In this document: positions 8,258 through 17,932 of the stretch, one piece after another | Layout: each line of letters opens with the position of its first letter | Position numbering within the stretch: position 1 is the first letter of the stretch | Assembly (NCBI RefSeq): GCF_002214625.1 | Contig: NZ_CP015994.1 | Span: forward strand, 868,001 to 932,000 | Direction: 5' to 3' | Source of the DNA: Anaplasma ovis str. Haibei | Lineage (GTDB): Bacteria; Pseudomonadota; Alphaproteobacteria; Rickettsiales; Anaplasmataceae | Length of the DNA: 64,000 nucleotides | The notes under the pieces: model-generated | The model's database searches: none | What the model was told of the DNA's origin: nothing | The model's input: only the letters and a program-made list of their open reading frames with translations | Made by a program: the position numbers and the translations under genes

Positions 8258-9313
8258 ATGGGGGTATTCGAGTTTATGAGCAGGTACTCAGATTCCGGCG
8301 TGGATATCGGCTTGGCTAGCAAGCTCGTAGAGGCGATAAAGCCTATAGCGTCATCCACCGCGAACCGCGGCACAATTTCAGACATAGGCAGCTTCGGTGC
8401 GTTGTACGATCCCTTCTCCCCCGGTAATAACAAAAAATACAGCTCTCCGGTGTTGGTTTCTTCCACAGATGGCGTGGGCACCAAGTTACTTATTGCGCAG
8501 CGGGCAAAAAACCACAAATCCATAGGCATAGATCTCGTGGCCATGTGCGTCAATGATATCCTCGCACAAGGTGCAACACCCATGTTTTTCTTGGATTATT
8601 TTTCCACTGGCAGCCTTGATTATGGTACGGCATTAGAGGTGATCTCAGGGATTGCAGAGGGGTGCAGGCGCGCAGATACCGCGCTCATCGGCGGAGAGAC
8701 CGCAGAGATGCCTGGCATGTATCCAGCTGGGTGTTACGACTTGGCAGGGTTTGCCGTCGGAATAGTTGAAAAAAGCGAGATATTACCACGTACTGATCAG
8801 ATTAACACAGGAGATGTAATTATCGGTCTTGCCTCTTCAGGCTTGCACTCCAACGGCTTTTCGCTGGTAAGAAATGTCCTGCAGAATTGTAATATTGCTT
8901 ATAATAGCCCGTGCCCCTTTGCAGACAGCGCCACCTGGGCAAGCGTGTTGCTCGAGCCAACGAAGATATACGTGCGGCCGGTATTGCAAGTGTTACACAT
9001 GGTAAAGGCTGTAGCCCACATTACAGGTGGGGGGTTGGTTCATAACATACCCAGAGTGTTACCGGAGCATCTGGCAGCAAACATTCGGCTAGGCACATGG
9101 GAACAACATGGTATATTCTCGTGGTTGGAAGAAGAAGCCAAAATAGCTCCGGCAGAGATGTTCGAAACCTTCAATTGCGGCATTGGTATGGTGCTAATAG
9201 CCTCCGCAGATGCGGCGGGCGAAGTGTTGAAAACACTAGAGAAAATTGGTGAGGATGCATACACAGTTGGAAGCGTGGTGCAGCGCGAATGCCACGGAGT
9301 AGTCCTAAGTTAG
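8258..9313 (+). CDS. purM: Phosphoribosylformylglycinamidine cyclo-ligase (AIR synthetase)
   Basis: PurM closes FGAM to AIR with ATP, the step after PurL. The 351-aa product has the family motifs STDGVGTKLLIA near residue 70, IGIDLVAMCVNDILAQGA near 90, the GGETAEMPGMY loop near 148, LASSGLHSNGFSLVR near 190 and ITGGGLVHNIPRVLP near 255. The length is normal. ATG 8258 is the first in frame; ATG 8276 (MSRYSDSGVDIGLASKLV) matches the usual N terminus of alphaproteobacterial PurM and is an alternative. The 3' end overlaps the convergent xerC by nine bases. Confidence 0.95.
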   Translation: MGVFEFMSRYSDSGVDIGLASKLVEAIKPIASSTANRGTISDIGSFGALYDPFSPGNNKKYSSPVLVSSTDGVGTKLLIAQRAKNHKSIGIDLVAMCVNDILAQGATPMFFLDYFSTGSLDYGTALEVISGIAEGCRRADTALIGGETAEMPGMYPAGCYDLAGFAVGIVEKSEILPRTDQINTGDVIIGLASSGLHSNGFSLVRNVLQNCNIAYNSPCPFADSATWASVLLEPTKIYVRPVLQVLHMVKAVAHITGGGLVHNIPRVLPEHLAANIRLGTWEQHGIFSWLEEEAKIAPAEMFETFNCGIGMVLIASADAAGEVLKTLEKIGEDAYTVGSVVQRECHGVVLS

Positions 9314-10243
9314 GTCGTTTTTCTTTGTGGTTTGGGGGTGAAATCCTCGGTAATTTTCTATCACGCTGTTGTAATCCAAATGGGTATAAACCTGCGTAGT
9401 GGCGAGGCTTGCGTGTCCAAGCAACTCTTGCACCACTCTAATATCCGCACCCTCCAAAAATAGGTGAGTGGCAAAACTGTGCCGAAGCGTGTGAGGGGTG
9501 GTCGTCTCAGGAAGCCCGATGCGCCTGCGCAGCACCTTCATTCTGTGTGCAAAGTAAGTTCTAGACAATTTGCCACCTCGTAGCCCAACAAAAACATACT
9601 CGGTGCTGGATGCGCAATGCACTTGTCGGTGTGGATGGCTCGCCACGTAGTCATCAATAATGCGCCTGACCCACGGCAAAATGGGAATTACTCTTTCTTT
9701 AGATCCTTTGCCCAGCACGCGTAATTCATCTTGCCTCAGATCACAAAACTTTATATTCACCGCCTCGCTTATTCTGAGGCCACAGCCGTATAACAGTGCT
9801 GATACGGCCAAGTCTCGTCTGTGCGTCCAATGCAGATCTTCTGGCTCTTCCATGACCTTGCGTATTTGTGACTCCTCCAAAACCTTAGGCAAGCTCCTGC
9901 GCACAATAGGCTTGGAGATATTGAAGGCAACAGAGCTTTTCATGCCACACTTGTGGTGCAAATAACGAAAAAAGCTTCTCACAACGGAAATGGCCCTGGC
10001 GTTTGATGAAGACTGCTTCCCTTGCTTGAATCTGTCAGCCAGCCAGCTTCTAAACTCCGCTGAGCGCAACTCTTGAACCTCTTTCAAGCTCACAGTGCGC
10101 TCGCAGGGCTCGCCACGGACAGACCGATAAAAATCCATGATATCTCTTTCGTAAGCGGCAACAGTATTGGGAGAATACCTCCTCTCCTCTCGCAGCCAAC
10201 ACAACCAATTGTTGATTGCGGACAGCAAATCCTCCGAACCCAT
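9305..10243 (-). CDS. xerC: Site-specific tyrosine recombinase XerC/XerD type
   Basis: This enzyme resolves chromosome dimers at dif with its partner Xer recombinase. The 312-aa protein has an N-terminal SAM-like DNA-binding domain (about residues 5-95) and a C-terminal catalytic domain with the full set of residues: Arg157 (GCGLRISEA), Lys179 (LGKGSKER), His251 and Arg254 (HTLRHSFATHLF), His277 (LLGHASL) and nucleophile Tyr286 (TQVYTH). The choice of XerC over XerD rests on overall similarity and is uncertain. No dif-like site was identified. It is convergent with purM. Confidence 0.85.
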   Translation of the reverse strand: MGSEDLLSAINNWLCWLREERRYSPNTVAAYERDIMDFYRSVRGEPCERTVSLKEVQELRSAEFRSWLADRFKQGKQSSSNARAISVVRSFFRYLHHKCGMKSSVAFNISKPIVRRSLPKVLEESQIRKVMEEPEDLHWTHRRDLAVSALLYGCGLRISEAVNIKFCDLRQDELRVLGKGSKERVIPILPWVRRIIDDYVASHPHRQVHCASSTEYVFVGLRGGKLSRTYFAHRMKVLRRRIGLPETTTPHTLRHSFATHLFLEGADIRVVQELLGHASLATTQVYTHLDYNSVIENYRGFHPQTTKKNDLT

Positions 10244-10572
10244 GCCAAGCCCCGCTCCCTATGAGGTAAAATGCTATCTCATACATAACCCGTGGTATAG
10301 TTTTTCTTACACGTGAAATTTCTAGAGAATCCGTTTGCGACCTTTTATTCACTCCCAATATACCTAACCACATATACAGACCGGTACCAGCAGGAAATGA
10401 CCCATGAAGGCGTAGTAGGCCCCACTTTGTGCACCACAATTTTCACAGGTAGGTTACTGGATAGTTCCTGCTTGCTAGGTTTGGATCGTTTATTCCTCAA
10501 ACCCTGATCTATCCGCCGCCGCACGTTTTTTATGTTGATAAATGGCATGCTAGGCTATACCATGCTGGGCGT
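10244..10572. other. Divergent intergenic region xerC-gpsA
   Basis: About 330 bases between two divergent genes. It should hold promoters for both, but I could not pick confident -35/-10 pairs. The short frames inside it have no family resemblance. Confidence 0.4.
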
Positions 10573-11598
10573 GTGTTTTTGAGAATCGAAGTGCAGGTCA
10601 CAATTCTTGGAGCTGGAGCATTTGGCACCGCATTATCCATTGCACTATGCAACGCAGGTACAAGAGTACATGTCTGGAGTCGAAACGAGCAGGTTGTGGA
10701 GTCTCTACGCACACATGGGGAGAATTCTGTGTACTTGCCGGGGTTCAAAGTGCCCAAGGAGGTGTCGGTACATTCCGACATGGGCCCGGCCACAGATGGC
10801 CTATCGGCTGTTTTGATGTGTGTTCCAGCGCAGGAGTTGCGCAGTCTGTGCAACACTGTAACAAAGGCTAATGTGCTAGCGGCTGGGGTGCCACTGCTGG
10901 TGTGCAGTAAAGGGATAGAAAATTCCTCGCTAAAATTCCCGAGTGAGGTAGTAACGGAAATGTTTCCACAGAACCCCATCTTTGTCCTATCCGGCCCCGC
11001 ACTCGCCAGAGAACTTGCGTCCGGACTACCCTGCGCTATGGTTCTCGCAGGTGATGACTCTGCTGCAGCAGAAATCTTGGCATCGCAACTAAGCGGGCCT
11101 GCCCTTGCCGTAGTACATAGTGGCGACCTAATGGGGGTACAGGTTGGTGCTGTAATGAAAAACATCATAGCCATAGCGTCGGGCGTAATTGCCGGAATGG
11201 GTTTGGGACACAACGCGTCTGCAATTGTCATGGTACAGGGTATGTCAGAAATAAAAGCGGTGTGCGAAGCAAAAGCAGGGGGCGCCACCACGGAAACTCT
11301 AATTGGTCTTTCATGCTTGGGCGACCTAGTGCTAACATGCACCGCACCGGGTTCACGTAACATGTCTTTTGGCTCATCTGTAGGAAAAGCGGGTCGTGCA
11401 GGTATGCCTGGTCAGCAAAAGCCCATGTTGGTCGAGGGGGTTGAAAGCGTTACAGCCATGGTAAATATGGGTAGAGCACTTAATCTAGAGCTACCCATAT
11501 GTTCCGCAATAGCCCGCATGCTTCATGGACAGCTAGGCGTGCGCCAGGCAGCTGCTGAAATACTCTCCGCCCCCGTGAAATCCCGTCTCAATGTGTGA
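10573..11598 (+). CDS. gpsA: Glycerol-3-phosphate dehydrogenase [NAD(P)+]
   Basis: GpsA reduces dihydroxyacetone phosphate to sn-glycerol 3-phosphate, the head-group precursor for phospholipids. The N-terminal Rossmann motif is ILGAGAFGTAL; further family blocks are VCSKGIENSS near residue 115, VLSGPALAREL near 140, the active-site region VGAVMKNIIAIASGVIAGMG near 195 and LSCLGDLVLTC near 245. The length (341 aa) is normal. The frame opens at GTG 10573; a GTG at 10591, six codons later, would give the usual compact N terminus and is equally possible. Downstream lies the silent antigen repeat locus. Confidence 0.93.
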   Translation: MFLRIEVQVTILGAGAFGTALSIALCNAGTRVHVWSRNEQVVESLRTHGENSVYLPGFKVPKEVSVHSDMGPATDGLSAVLMCVPAQELRSLCNTVTKANVLAAGVPLLVCSKGIENSSLKFPSEVVTEMFPQNPIFVLSGPALARELASGLPCAMVLAGDDSAAAEILASQLSGPALAVVHSGDLMGVQVGAVMKNIIAIASGVIAGMGLGHNASAIVMVQGMSEIKAVCEAKAGGATTETLIGLSCLGDLVLTCTAPGSRNMSFGSSVGKAGRAGMPGQQKPMLVEGVESVTAMVNMGRALNLELPICSAIARMLHGQLGVRQAAAEILSAPVKSRLNV

Positions 11599-11779
11599 CG
11601 CATAATACCAGCCCACCGCGCCATTGCGGGTGATATGGCCCCTTCATTGCGCCACTATCCTTACACTCAATCCCTAACCCTTGCTTACCCAATGTGGCAT
11701 ACCATCAACACAGTTGAAGTTCTTGGCATCACTCGCACCCCATCTACAACTCTACTGGCCAACACCCAGGAACCTCATC

Positions 11780-12595
11780 TCCCAACTCTACTTAGTACCC
11801 AATGTGGCATACCATCAACACAGTTGAAGTTCTGCACTACCTCCACCACCAAGTCCAGCATTACCACCATCAACACAGTTGAAGTTCTGCACTACCTCCA
11901 CCACCAAGTCCAGCATTACCACCATCAACACAGTTGAAGTCCTGCACTACCTCCAGCACCGTCTCCAAAGCCTCAGTCCCTAATCCTACATAAATCCTCA
12001 GCCTCCAACCACAGTTTAAGTTTCCTGCGGCACCTATCTCCTGACCCTTTCACCAAGGCGGGCTCTGCCATAATCAACATACTTGAAGTTCTTGGCATTA
12101 CCTGCACAGCAGCAGAAGCTGTACACAGACCCACTGGCGCCACCAAGCAAGCAAATAGCGGTAGCATAGCAGGCGGTGCCCTGCAACATACTCGACCTTG
12201 GTCTCACCCAGGAACCTCATCTCCCAACTCTACTTAGTACCCAACATGGCATACCATCAACACAGTTGAAGTTCTGCACTACCTCCACCACCAAGTCCAG
12301 CATTACCACCATCAACACAGTTGAAGTCCTGCACTACCTCCAGCACCGTCTCCAAAGCCTCAGTCCCTAATCCTACATAAATCCTCAGCCTCCAACCACA
12401 GTTTAAGTTTCCTGCGGCACCTATCTCCTGACCCTTTCACCAAGGCGGGCTCTGCCATAATCAACATACTTGAAGTTCTTGGCATTACCTGCACAGCAGC
12501 AGAAGCTGTACACAGACCCACTGGCGCCACCAAGCAAGCAAATAGCGGTAGCATAGCAGGCGGTGCCCTGCAACATACTCGACCTTGGTCTCACT
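11780..12595. repeat. Nested direct repeats in the msp2/msp3 pseudogene locus
   Basis: Two large direct copies begin CCCAGGAACCTCATCTCCC, near 11766 and 12207, and end before a third partial start near 12595. Inside each is a 55-bp tandem unit starting ACCATCAACACAGTTGAAG: three starts in copy 1 (11811, 11866, 11921) and two in copy 2 (12253, 12308). The copies are otherwise almost identical, so their length difference is one 55-bp unit. Fragmentary frames in both directions have no family match. The element abuts the msp2-type pseudogene and looks like a recombination substrate rather than a gene. Confidence 0.8.
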
Positions 12596-12636
12596 CAGGA
12601 ACCTCAACCCCTAACTTCTACTGGCACCTCACCTAC

Positions 12637-13311
12637 TTACCCACAGCACTGAGTCATACCAACACGGTTGGAGCCACTGACACTTATCTTCCAATCTCCA
12701 GAGCCTAAGTCCTTATCCCACCTACCTATCTCCTCAGCCCCCTCAACAGCACGAGCGAAGGCCCCTGCAACTATGGCCTTTTCGTCTTTTGTCAGACCAT
12801 TAATATTTGTAGCCATCCCTGACGTACTGATGGTGTCACCTGCAGCAGAGAGCAGTGTTGCATCTGCATCAGCATTGAATGCAGTACTGAGCTTGCCATT
12901 GGTGCTCTGGCTATCGGCGGTACCACACTTGTTGGTGCCACTGCCACTGTTAGCGGTACCACACACTTTCCTACTCAGTGCATCACCACCAGTAGCACCC
13001 TCTACTGCAGTACCCCACTTCTTAGCTTCACTCTTGGTCATCTTACCTAAAGCATTAGTAAGACGGTCTACCTGACCTCTTGCTGTATCATATGCTAACT
13101 CCTTTCCTAATAAGAATACTGAAGCTGTATCCTCATTAGACTTCTTACCTCCCTTGATGACAAACCTCTCATACCCTACTTCTACTTCAACCCTTGCTCC
13201 TCCAATGCTATACCCAATGCTCCCCTCTAGGGCTGTGAGGGTGTAGGTAGGACTGGGAACTGAGGCCTTGGAGATTGGGAAGATGAGGTTCCTAAATGAG
13301 GCCAAGGTCAA
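12637..13311 (-). pseudogene. msp2-type functional pseudogene fragment (hypervariable-region cassette)
   Basis: The 224-codon frame reads the central part of an Anaplasma MSP2-family outer-membrane antigen: the conserved block EGSIGYSIGGARVEVEVGYE, then GKELAYDTARGQVDRLTNAL, then a hypervariable stretch with paired Cys (KVCGTANSG and KCGTADS), then the start of the 3' conserved part (LTKDEKAIVAGAFARAVEG). It lacks the signal peptide, the N-terminal strands and most of the conserved C terminus. In A. marginale such truncated copies are known donors for gene conversion into a single expression site; that role here is inferred. After residue ~200 the sequence diverges and soon stops. The 5' neighbour is an oppositely oriented N-terminal half. 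Confidence 0.8.
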
Positions 13312-13417
13312 GTGTGCTGCTGGGCTAGGTAGTGAGATTGGTGATGCCAGTAAGTTTGAGTGTAAGGGTGGAGGGCAGACTGGGACTAGCTAATTGAGAG
13401 GTTTTGGGAGAGTGGTG

Positions 13418-13750
13418 ATGTTGCTTAGATTCTTACTAGTTGCTGGAGTATCAACATGGAGTGTATTCCACAGTGTACCTGTGGGGGCTGCTGAGAAAAG
13501 TAAATCTCATCCACAAAGATTGGCGAATAGACCCGCAGGGAATGCTGGTAAAAACTTCTACATAGGCCTTGACTACAACCCCACCTTCAATGGCGTCAAG
13601 AATTTGAAAATCATAGAAGAAGTGGAGGGAGCTAGGGGCCTGTTCCCTCTCAGCAAGAATGCTAGCGATACCAGTGAGTTCAACTCATACCACTTCGACT
13701 GGAGTACCCCTATGTGTGGTATAGAGTTCGGGAACAGTACCCTAGCTGTT
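13418..13750 (+). pseudogene. msp2/msp3-type 5' fragment with signal peptide
   Basis: From ATG 13418 the frame encodes a hydrophobic leader (MLLRFLLVAGVSTWS and following), then the N-terminal block of the MSP2/MSP3 antigens: NFYIGLDYNPTFNGVKNLKI, GARGLFPLSKNASD, SYHFDWSTPM and IEFGNSTLA. It breaks off exactly where the next family block (GSIGY...GGARVEVEVGYE) would begin, and runs antisense into the 3' end of rho. That missing block opens the minus-strand fragment at 13.2 kb. Start: an upstream TTG (13394) is in frame, but the ATG directly precedes the leader. Confidence 0.75.
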
Positions 13751-15088
13751 CATCATCTCAAAAAAGTCGTTGTTATCCTTGGCTATGCTGAGCTTGTCTC
13801 GCAGAAACTCCATGGCTTCAACTGGCCCCATTGCTGATAGTAACCTTCTAAGTAGCCATACCTTCTTCAAAAACGCACTCTCAATCAGCATGTCTTCCTT
13901 CCGGGTTCCAGACTTGGAAATGTCAATCGCAGGGTAAATCCTCTTATCCGCTATCTTCCTGTCTAGAATTATCTCACAGTTACCCGTACCCTTGAACTCC
14001 TCAAAAATCACTTCATCCATCTTTGAACCCGTTTCAATCAATGCTGTGGCAATGATGGTCAGTGAACCCCCATTCTCAATGTTCCTTGCGGCCCCAAAAA
14101 ACCTCTTGGGCCTCTGTAGCGCGTTGGAGTCTACCCCACCTGTGAGTACCTTACCGGATGATGGCATAACCTCATTGTATGCACGGGCCAATCTCGTGAT
14201 TGAGTCTAGTAGTATCACAACCTCCTTCTTGTGCTCTACCATCCTCTTAGCTCGCTCAATTACTATCTCAGCCAATTGTACGTGCCTGTATGCTGGCTCA
14301 TCAAATGTGGAGCTCACTACCTCCCCCTTCACTGACCTCAGCATGTCTGTAACTTCTTCCGGCCTCTCTCCTATTAGTAGAACAATCAACTCCATGTTGG
14401 GGTGATTCATGGCAATGGAGTGTGCAATCTGCTGCAAAATCACCGTCTTGCCCACTCTGGGTGGTGCCACAATCAGTGCACGCTGGCCCTTGCCTAGTGG
14501 GGCTATGATGTCTACCGCGCGCATGCTGATGTCTTTCTTCTCTCCCCCAAAACCTTCCTTGCACTCTAGCAAAATCCTCTCCTCGGGGTATAGTGGTATC
14601 AGATCATCAAAGTGTACATACCTCTGTAGCTTCCCTATCTCCGTGTAGTTTATGCTATATGCCTTCACCAGCGTGAAGTATCTCTCCTTCTCCCCAGGTG
14701 CTCTGATCTCGCCACTTACTATGTCTCCCGTCCTTAAATTGAACTTCTTGATCTGACCCGCAGATATGTAGATATCATCACTACTTGCTGCATAGTTAGC
14801 CTCGGCTGACCTCAGAAACCCAAACCCATCAGGTAGTGTCTCTACCACACCGCCGCCTACTGCTATCCCTCCTTCGCTGATAACTCGTTTCATTAGCTGG
14901 AAAATTATCTCCTGCTTCAGCATCCTACCGTTGCTGACTACTCCCAGCTCCTCCGCCGTCACTAGCAGCTCCTCCGTGCTCTTCTGCTTTAGTTCACACA
15001 GGTCCAGTACCCTCCCCTCTTTGGGGAGGCTTTCTGCCACACCATCTTTCACTATCGACTCTTCCTTTTCCATGACACCTTCTGACAT
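13742..15088 (-). CDS. rho: Transcription termination factor Rho
   Basis: Rho is the hexameric RNA-dependent ATPase that terminates transcripts. The 448-aa product has the N-terminal Rho-N region ([19 protein letters not shown], about residues 30-50), the cold-shock RNA-binding domain (DGFGFLRS near 87, then the [14 protein letters not shown] region), Walker A in APPRVGKT near 195, and Walker [17 protein letters not shown] near 280. The C-terminal family block [16 protein letters not shown] is intact. The stop codon lies inside sequence that is also msp2/msp3-like on the other strand, so an antigen fragment abuts the 3' end without truncating the gene. Confidence 0.96.
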   Translation of the reverse strand: MSEGVMEKEESIVKDGVAESLPKEGRVLDLCELKQKSTEELLVTAEELGVVSNGRMLKQEIIFQLMKRVISEGGIAVGGGVVETLPDGFGFLRSAEANYAASSDDIYISAGQIKKFNLRTGDIVSGEIRAPGEKERYFTLVKAYSINYTEIGKLQRYVHFDDLIPLYPEERILLECKEGFGGEKKDISMRAVDIIAPLGKGQRALIVAPPRVGKTVILQQIAHSIAMNHPNMELIVLLIGERPEEVTDMLRSVKGEVVSSTFDEPAYRHVQLAEIVIERAKRMVEHKKEVVILLDSITRLARAYNEVMPSSGKVLTGGVDSNALQRPKRFFGAARNIENGGSLTIIATALIETGSKMDEVIFEEFKGTGNCEIILDRKIADKRIYPAIDISKSGTRKEDMLIESAFLKKVWLLRRLLSAMGPVEAMEFLRDKLSIAKDNNDFFEMMNS

Positions 15089-15914
15089 AAAATTCTCTTC
15101 ACTAAACCCAACAAGTACAACTAATTATTTATTCCGAAGACAGCGCGCTACCCCCAGATTCCAGGAATACCAAACTTGAGCACAAGCGCTGAAGCACACC
15201 AGGCTTTCATCACGCTTCACTGAAAATCCGCGCTAGCAACGCCCTATGCAGGAGCTGCCACATCACACCACAACCTCTCAGGCACAGCAAGCCAACGCAC
15301 AAAACCACCTCCCATCAGGGAAATTTTCGGATGAACCCCGAGCTTGGAATCTATACCATAACTCCTTACCGCACAAGTACATTTTTATGCCAAATTACGC
15401 AAAAAACGCCCCCTCCAGCCATGTGCGATAGCGAAAACACACACCCCGGGCCACCAGCAGAGGAAGCACACAACACAAACCACAGCTGGTTCACGCAAAA
15501 TTGAGTACACACCCGAACAACACCAGGAATCTTAATGGACTCGGGAATGGCGCGGAACCGTAAGCGACATCAAAAGCCCGCGCTCACGTCGCGAGTGTAT
15601 CACATTTTTGTCCTCCCACAACAATATTAAAAGTTATATGCGACAAAATTTGTGTATTGTCGGGTCTACCTGCGTGCTAATGTTCGCTGTAATTTGTTGC
15701 AAGAGTAACTGTAACCCATCTTCAGTTTCACAGCGTGCCGCCTCATGAAGATTCCCCGCAAAATCTTCGCTGGATTTCAGTGAAGTGAGGGTGCATAATC
15801 GTGAGCATTGAGTATCGATTGGTGCAATGTAACTGAGCTTATGGTAGGTGTTTGCTTGAATCGGTACCGTTCTTATTTCTCACCAGTAAGTGGTGGGTCG
15901 CAGGGAGTTTGGTT
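15089..15914. other. Long divergent intergenic region rho-hslV
   Basis: About 825 bases without a supported gene. Short frames show no recognisable domain. A six-base-pair stem (GAAGAT at 15747-15752 with ATCTTC at 15763-15768) is the only hairpin I noticed. It probably holds the rho and hslV promoters; a small RNA is possible but not shown. Confidence 0.4.
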
Positions 15915-16484
15915 ATGAACCATAGAGACAGCTACACAATGTACGGGACCACCATATTATGCATAAGGCAGGGTGGCAGCGTGATTATCGCAGGCGACGG
16001 GCAGGTTTCTATGGGCAGCGCAATAATGAAAACCTCCGCTAGGAAGATAAAGCGCCTCGCCGGTGATAGTGTAATCACTGGGTTTGCAGGCGCAACGGCT
16101 GATGCATTTACTTTGTTTGAAAGGTTGGAAGCTAAGTTAGAGAAGCACCCCAGCCAGTTGATGCGTGCGTGCGTGGAACTGGCAAAGGATTGGCGAAGGG
16201 ATAAATATTTGCGAAGGTTAGAAGCTATGATGATAGTCGCAGATAAGTCTGTATCTTTAATAATTTCCGGCGGGGGAGACGTGCTTGAACCAGAAAACGG
16301 AATTGCGGCCATAGGGTCTGGTGGGAATTTCGCCTTGTCTGCAGCCAGGGCACTGTGCGCTGCAAGAGATGAGCTTTCTCTGGATATGACTCTAGAATAC
16401 ATAGCCACCGCGGCAATGGCTGTAGCCTCGGAGATCTGTGTGTACACTAATAACAATATTATTATGGAAAAGATAGAGGGGTGA
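15915..16484 (+). CDS. hslV: ATP-dependent protease HslVU, peptidase subunit HslV
   Basis: HslV is the proteasome-like Thr protease that degrades proteins unfolded by HslU. The 190-aa product has [11 protein letters not shown], in which the Thr after Gly (about residue 12) becomes the N-terminal nucleophile after propeptide removal, then [15 protein letters not shown] and [20 protein letters not shown] 15915 is preferred over the longer frame from 15852 because it gives the typical short propeptide and has an AGGGA stretch about 10 bases upstream. Its stop overlaps the start region of hslU, so the two are translationally coupled. Confidence 0.94.
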   Translation: MNHRDSYTMYGTTILCIRQGGSVIIAGDGQVSMGSAIMKTSARKIKRLAGDSVITGFAGATADAFTLFERLEAKLEKHPSQLMRACVELAKDWRRDKYLRRLEAMMIVADKSVSLIISGGGDVLEPENGIAAIGSGGNFALSAARALCAARDELSLDMTLEYIATAAMAVASEICVYTNNNIIMEKIEG

Positions 16485-17929
16485 TGATGTCTTCCGATGA
16501 ACTAGGTGCAGCAGGTGTCGGTAATTCGGGACCAGGAGAAATAAGAGGCTCTGACCAGAGCGGTAGTGAGCCCAAAAAGATTGGGGAGGGCATTGCGGAG
16601 TCAGAAGAAGAATATGAGACACGTGACCTTTCGCCGCGTCAGATAACCAGAGAGCTTGACAGGTTCATAGTAGGGCAGGAAGAGGCAAAAAAGGCTGTGG
16701 CTAACGCGCTTAGGAGTCGTTGGCGGAGAAACCGGGTTCCTCTCCCACTTCGAGATGAAATCATTCCCAAGAACATATTGATGATTGGGCACACTGGCGT
16801 GGGTAAAACAGAAATAGCCCGTCGTTTGGCAAAGCTCGCGCAGGCTCCATTTATTAAGGTGGAGGCTACAAAGTTTACCGAAATAGGTTACGTTGGACGA
16901 GATGTTGATTCAATAATGCGTGACCTTGTAGATCGGGCTGTTCTTTTGGTAAAGGAAAAGCACAGAAAGGTAGTGGCCAAGCAGGCGCGCAAGTCTTCCG
17001 AGGAAATTATACTAAATTGCCTGGTGGGTGTTGACGCAAGCGAAGAAACAAAAAGTGCCTTTAGGGAGAGGTTGAGAGCCGGAGAATTTGAGGACTCTGA
17101 AATTTCAATAAGCGTGAGGGAAAACAAGAACGTACAGCATTCTTTTGATGTGCCTGGTATGCCAGGTAGCCAGGTGGGGATTATGAACATCAATGAGATA
17201 GTGCAAAAAATGCTGGGGGGAAATAAGCAGTTTAAATCGCTCAAGACCACAGTAAAAGAAGCAAGGGAAATTTTGCTGGATGAAGAAACAGAGAAACTCA
17301 TCGATGAAGATAAGATAGTCAGAGAAGCGCTGCATATTGCAAGCAACGAGGGCATAGTGTTTCTTGACGAGATTGATAAAATCGCTGCAAGAACCGAGGT
17401 CAGAGGGGAAGTAAACAGAGAGGGCGTTCAGCGCGATCTTTTACCACTACTCGAAGGAACCAGTGTAAGTACAAAATACGGAACGGTAACTACCGACCAC
17501 GTGTTGTTCATAGCCTCGGGTGCGTTTCACCTTGCTAAGCCTTCGGATCTATTGCCAGAATTGCAGGGCCGGTTACCAATAAGGGTTGAGCTTAAACCTC
17601 TCAGCAGAGATGACCTGATAAGGATTCTTACCGAGCCTGAGTCTAACTTGTTAAGGCAGTATCGCGCCCTGATGGAGACTGAAGGCGTCAACGTAGAGTT
17701 TGCCGAAGATGGAATACTTGCCATCGCAGAAATAGCCTCCACCGTTAATCGGGAAGTGGAGAATATCGGCGCAAGGAGGTTGCACACCATACTGGAAAAG
17801 CTAATGGAAGATATAAGCTACAGTGCATCGGAGAACAGAGGGAAAACTTACGTTATTGATGAAGCCCATGTGAAGGAAAAGCTTGAAGATATTTCAAAGC
17901 AGATGGATTTGTCTAAGTTTATCCTCTAA
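16484..17929 (+). CDS. hslU: ATP-dependent protease HslVU, ATPase subunit HslU
   Basis: HslU is the AAA+ unfoldase that feeds substrates to HslV. The ~481-aa protein shows LSPRQITRELDRFIVGQEEAK, Walker A GHTGVGKTE near residue 105, the pore-loop region KFTEIGYVGRDVDS near 130, Walker B VFLDEIDKI near 290 and the sensor/arginine region ELQGRLPIRVEL near 360. The C-terminal DLSKFIL tail, which activates HslV, is intact. The first ~45 residues are a Ser/Gly/Glu-rich extension not typical of the family. Start choice among GTG 16481, ATG 16484 and ATG 16487 is open. Confidence 0.95.
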   Translation: MMSSDELGAAGVGNSGPGEIRGSDQSGSEPKKIGEGIAESEEEYETRDLSPRQITRELDRFIVGQEEAKKAVANALRSRWRRNRVPLPLRDEIIPKNILMIGHTGVGKTEIARRLAKLAQAPFIKVEATKFTEIGYVGRDVDSIMRDLVDRAVLLVKEKHRKVVAKQARKSSEEIILNCLVGVDASEETKSAFRERLRAGEFEDSEISISVRENKNVQHSFDVPGMPGSQVGIMNINEIVQKMLGGNKQFKSLKTTVKEAREILLDEETEKLIDEDKIVREALHIASNEGIVFLDEIDKIAARTEVRGEVNREGVQRDLLPLLEGTSVSTKYGTVTTDHVLFIASGAFHLAKPSDLLPELQGRLPIRVELKPLSRDDLIRILTEPESNLLRQYRALMETEGVNVEFAEDGILAIAEIASTVNREVENIGARRLHTILEKLMEDISYSASENRGKTYVIDEAHVKEKLEDISKQMDLSKFIL

Positions 17930-17932
17930 GCG

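Noticed and set aside
10530-11363. 277-codon minus-strand frame over gpsA
   Set aside because: Antisense shadow of a complete GpsA gene with all motifs; no domain of its own.
12360-12554. Identical 64-codon minus-strand frames at 11973-12167 and 12360-12554 as a duplicated gene
   Set aside because: They lie wholly within the long direct repeat, start without a ribosome site and have no family resemblance; identity reflects the repeat.
15747-15768. GAAGAT/ATCTTC stem upstream of hslV as a riboswitch or small RNA
   Set aside because: A single six-base-pair stem is too little evidence; no further structure is visible.
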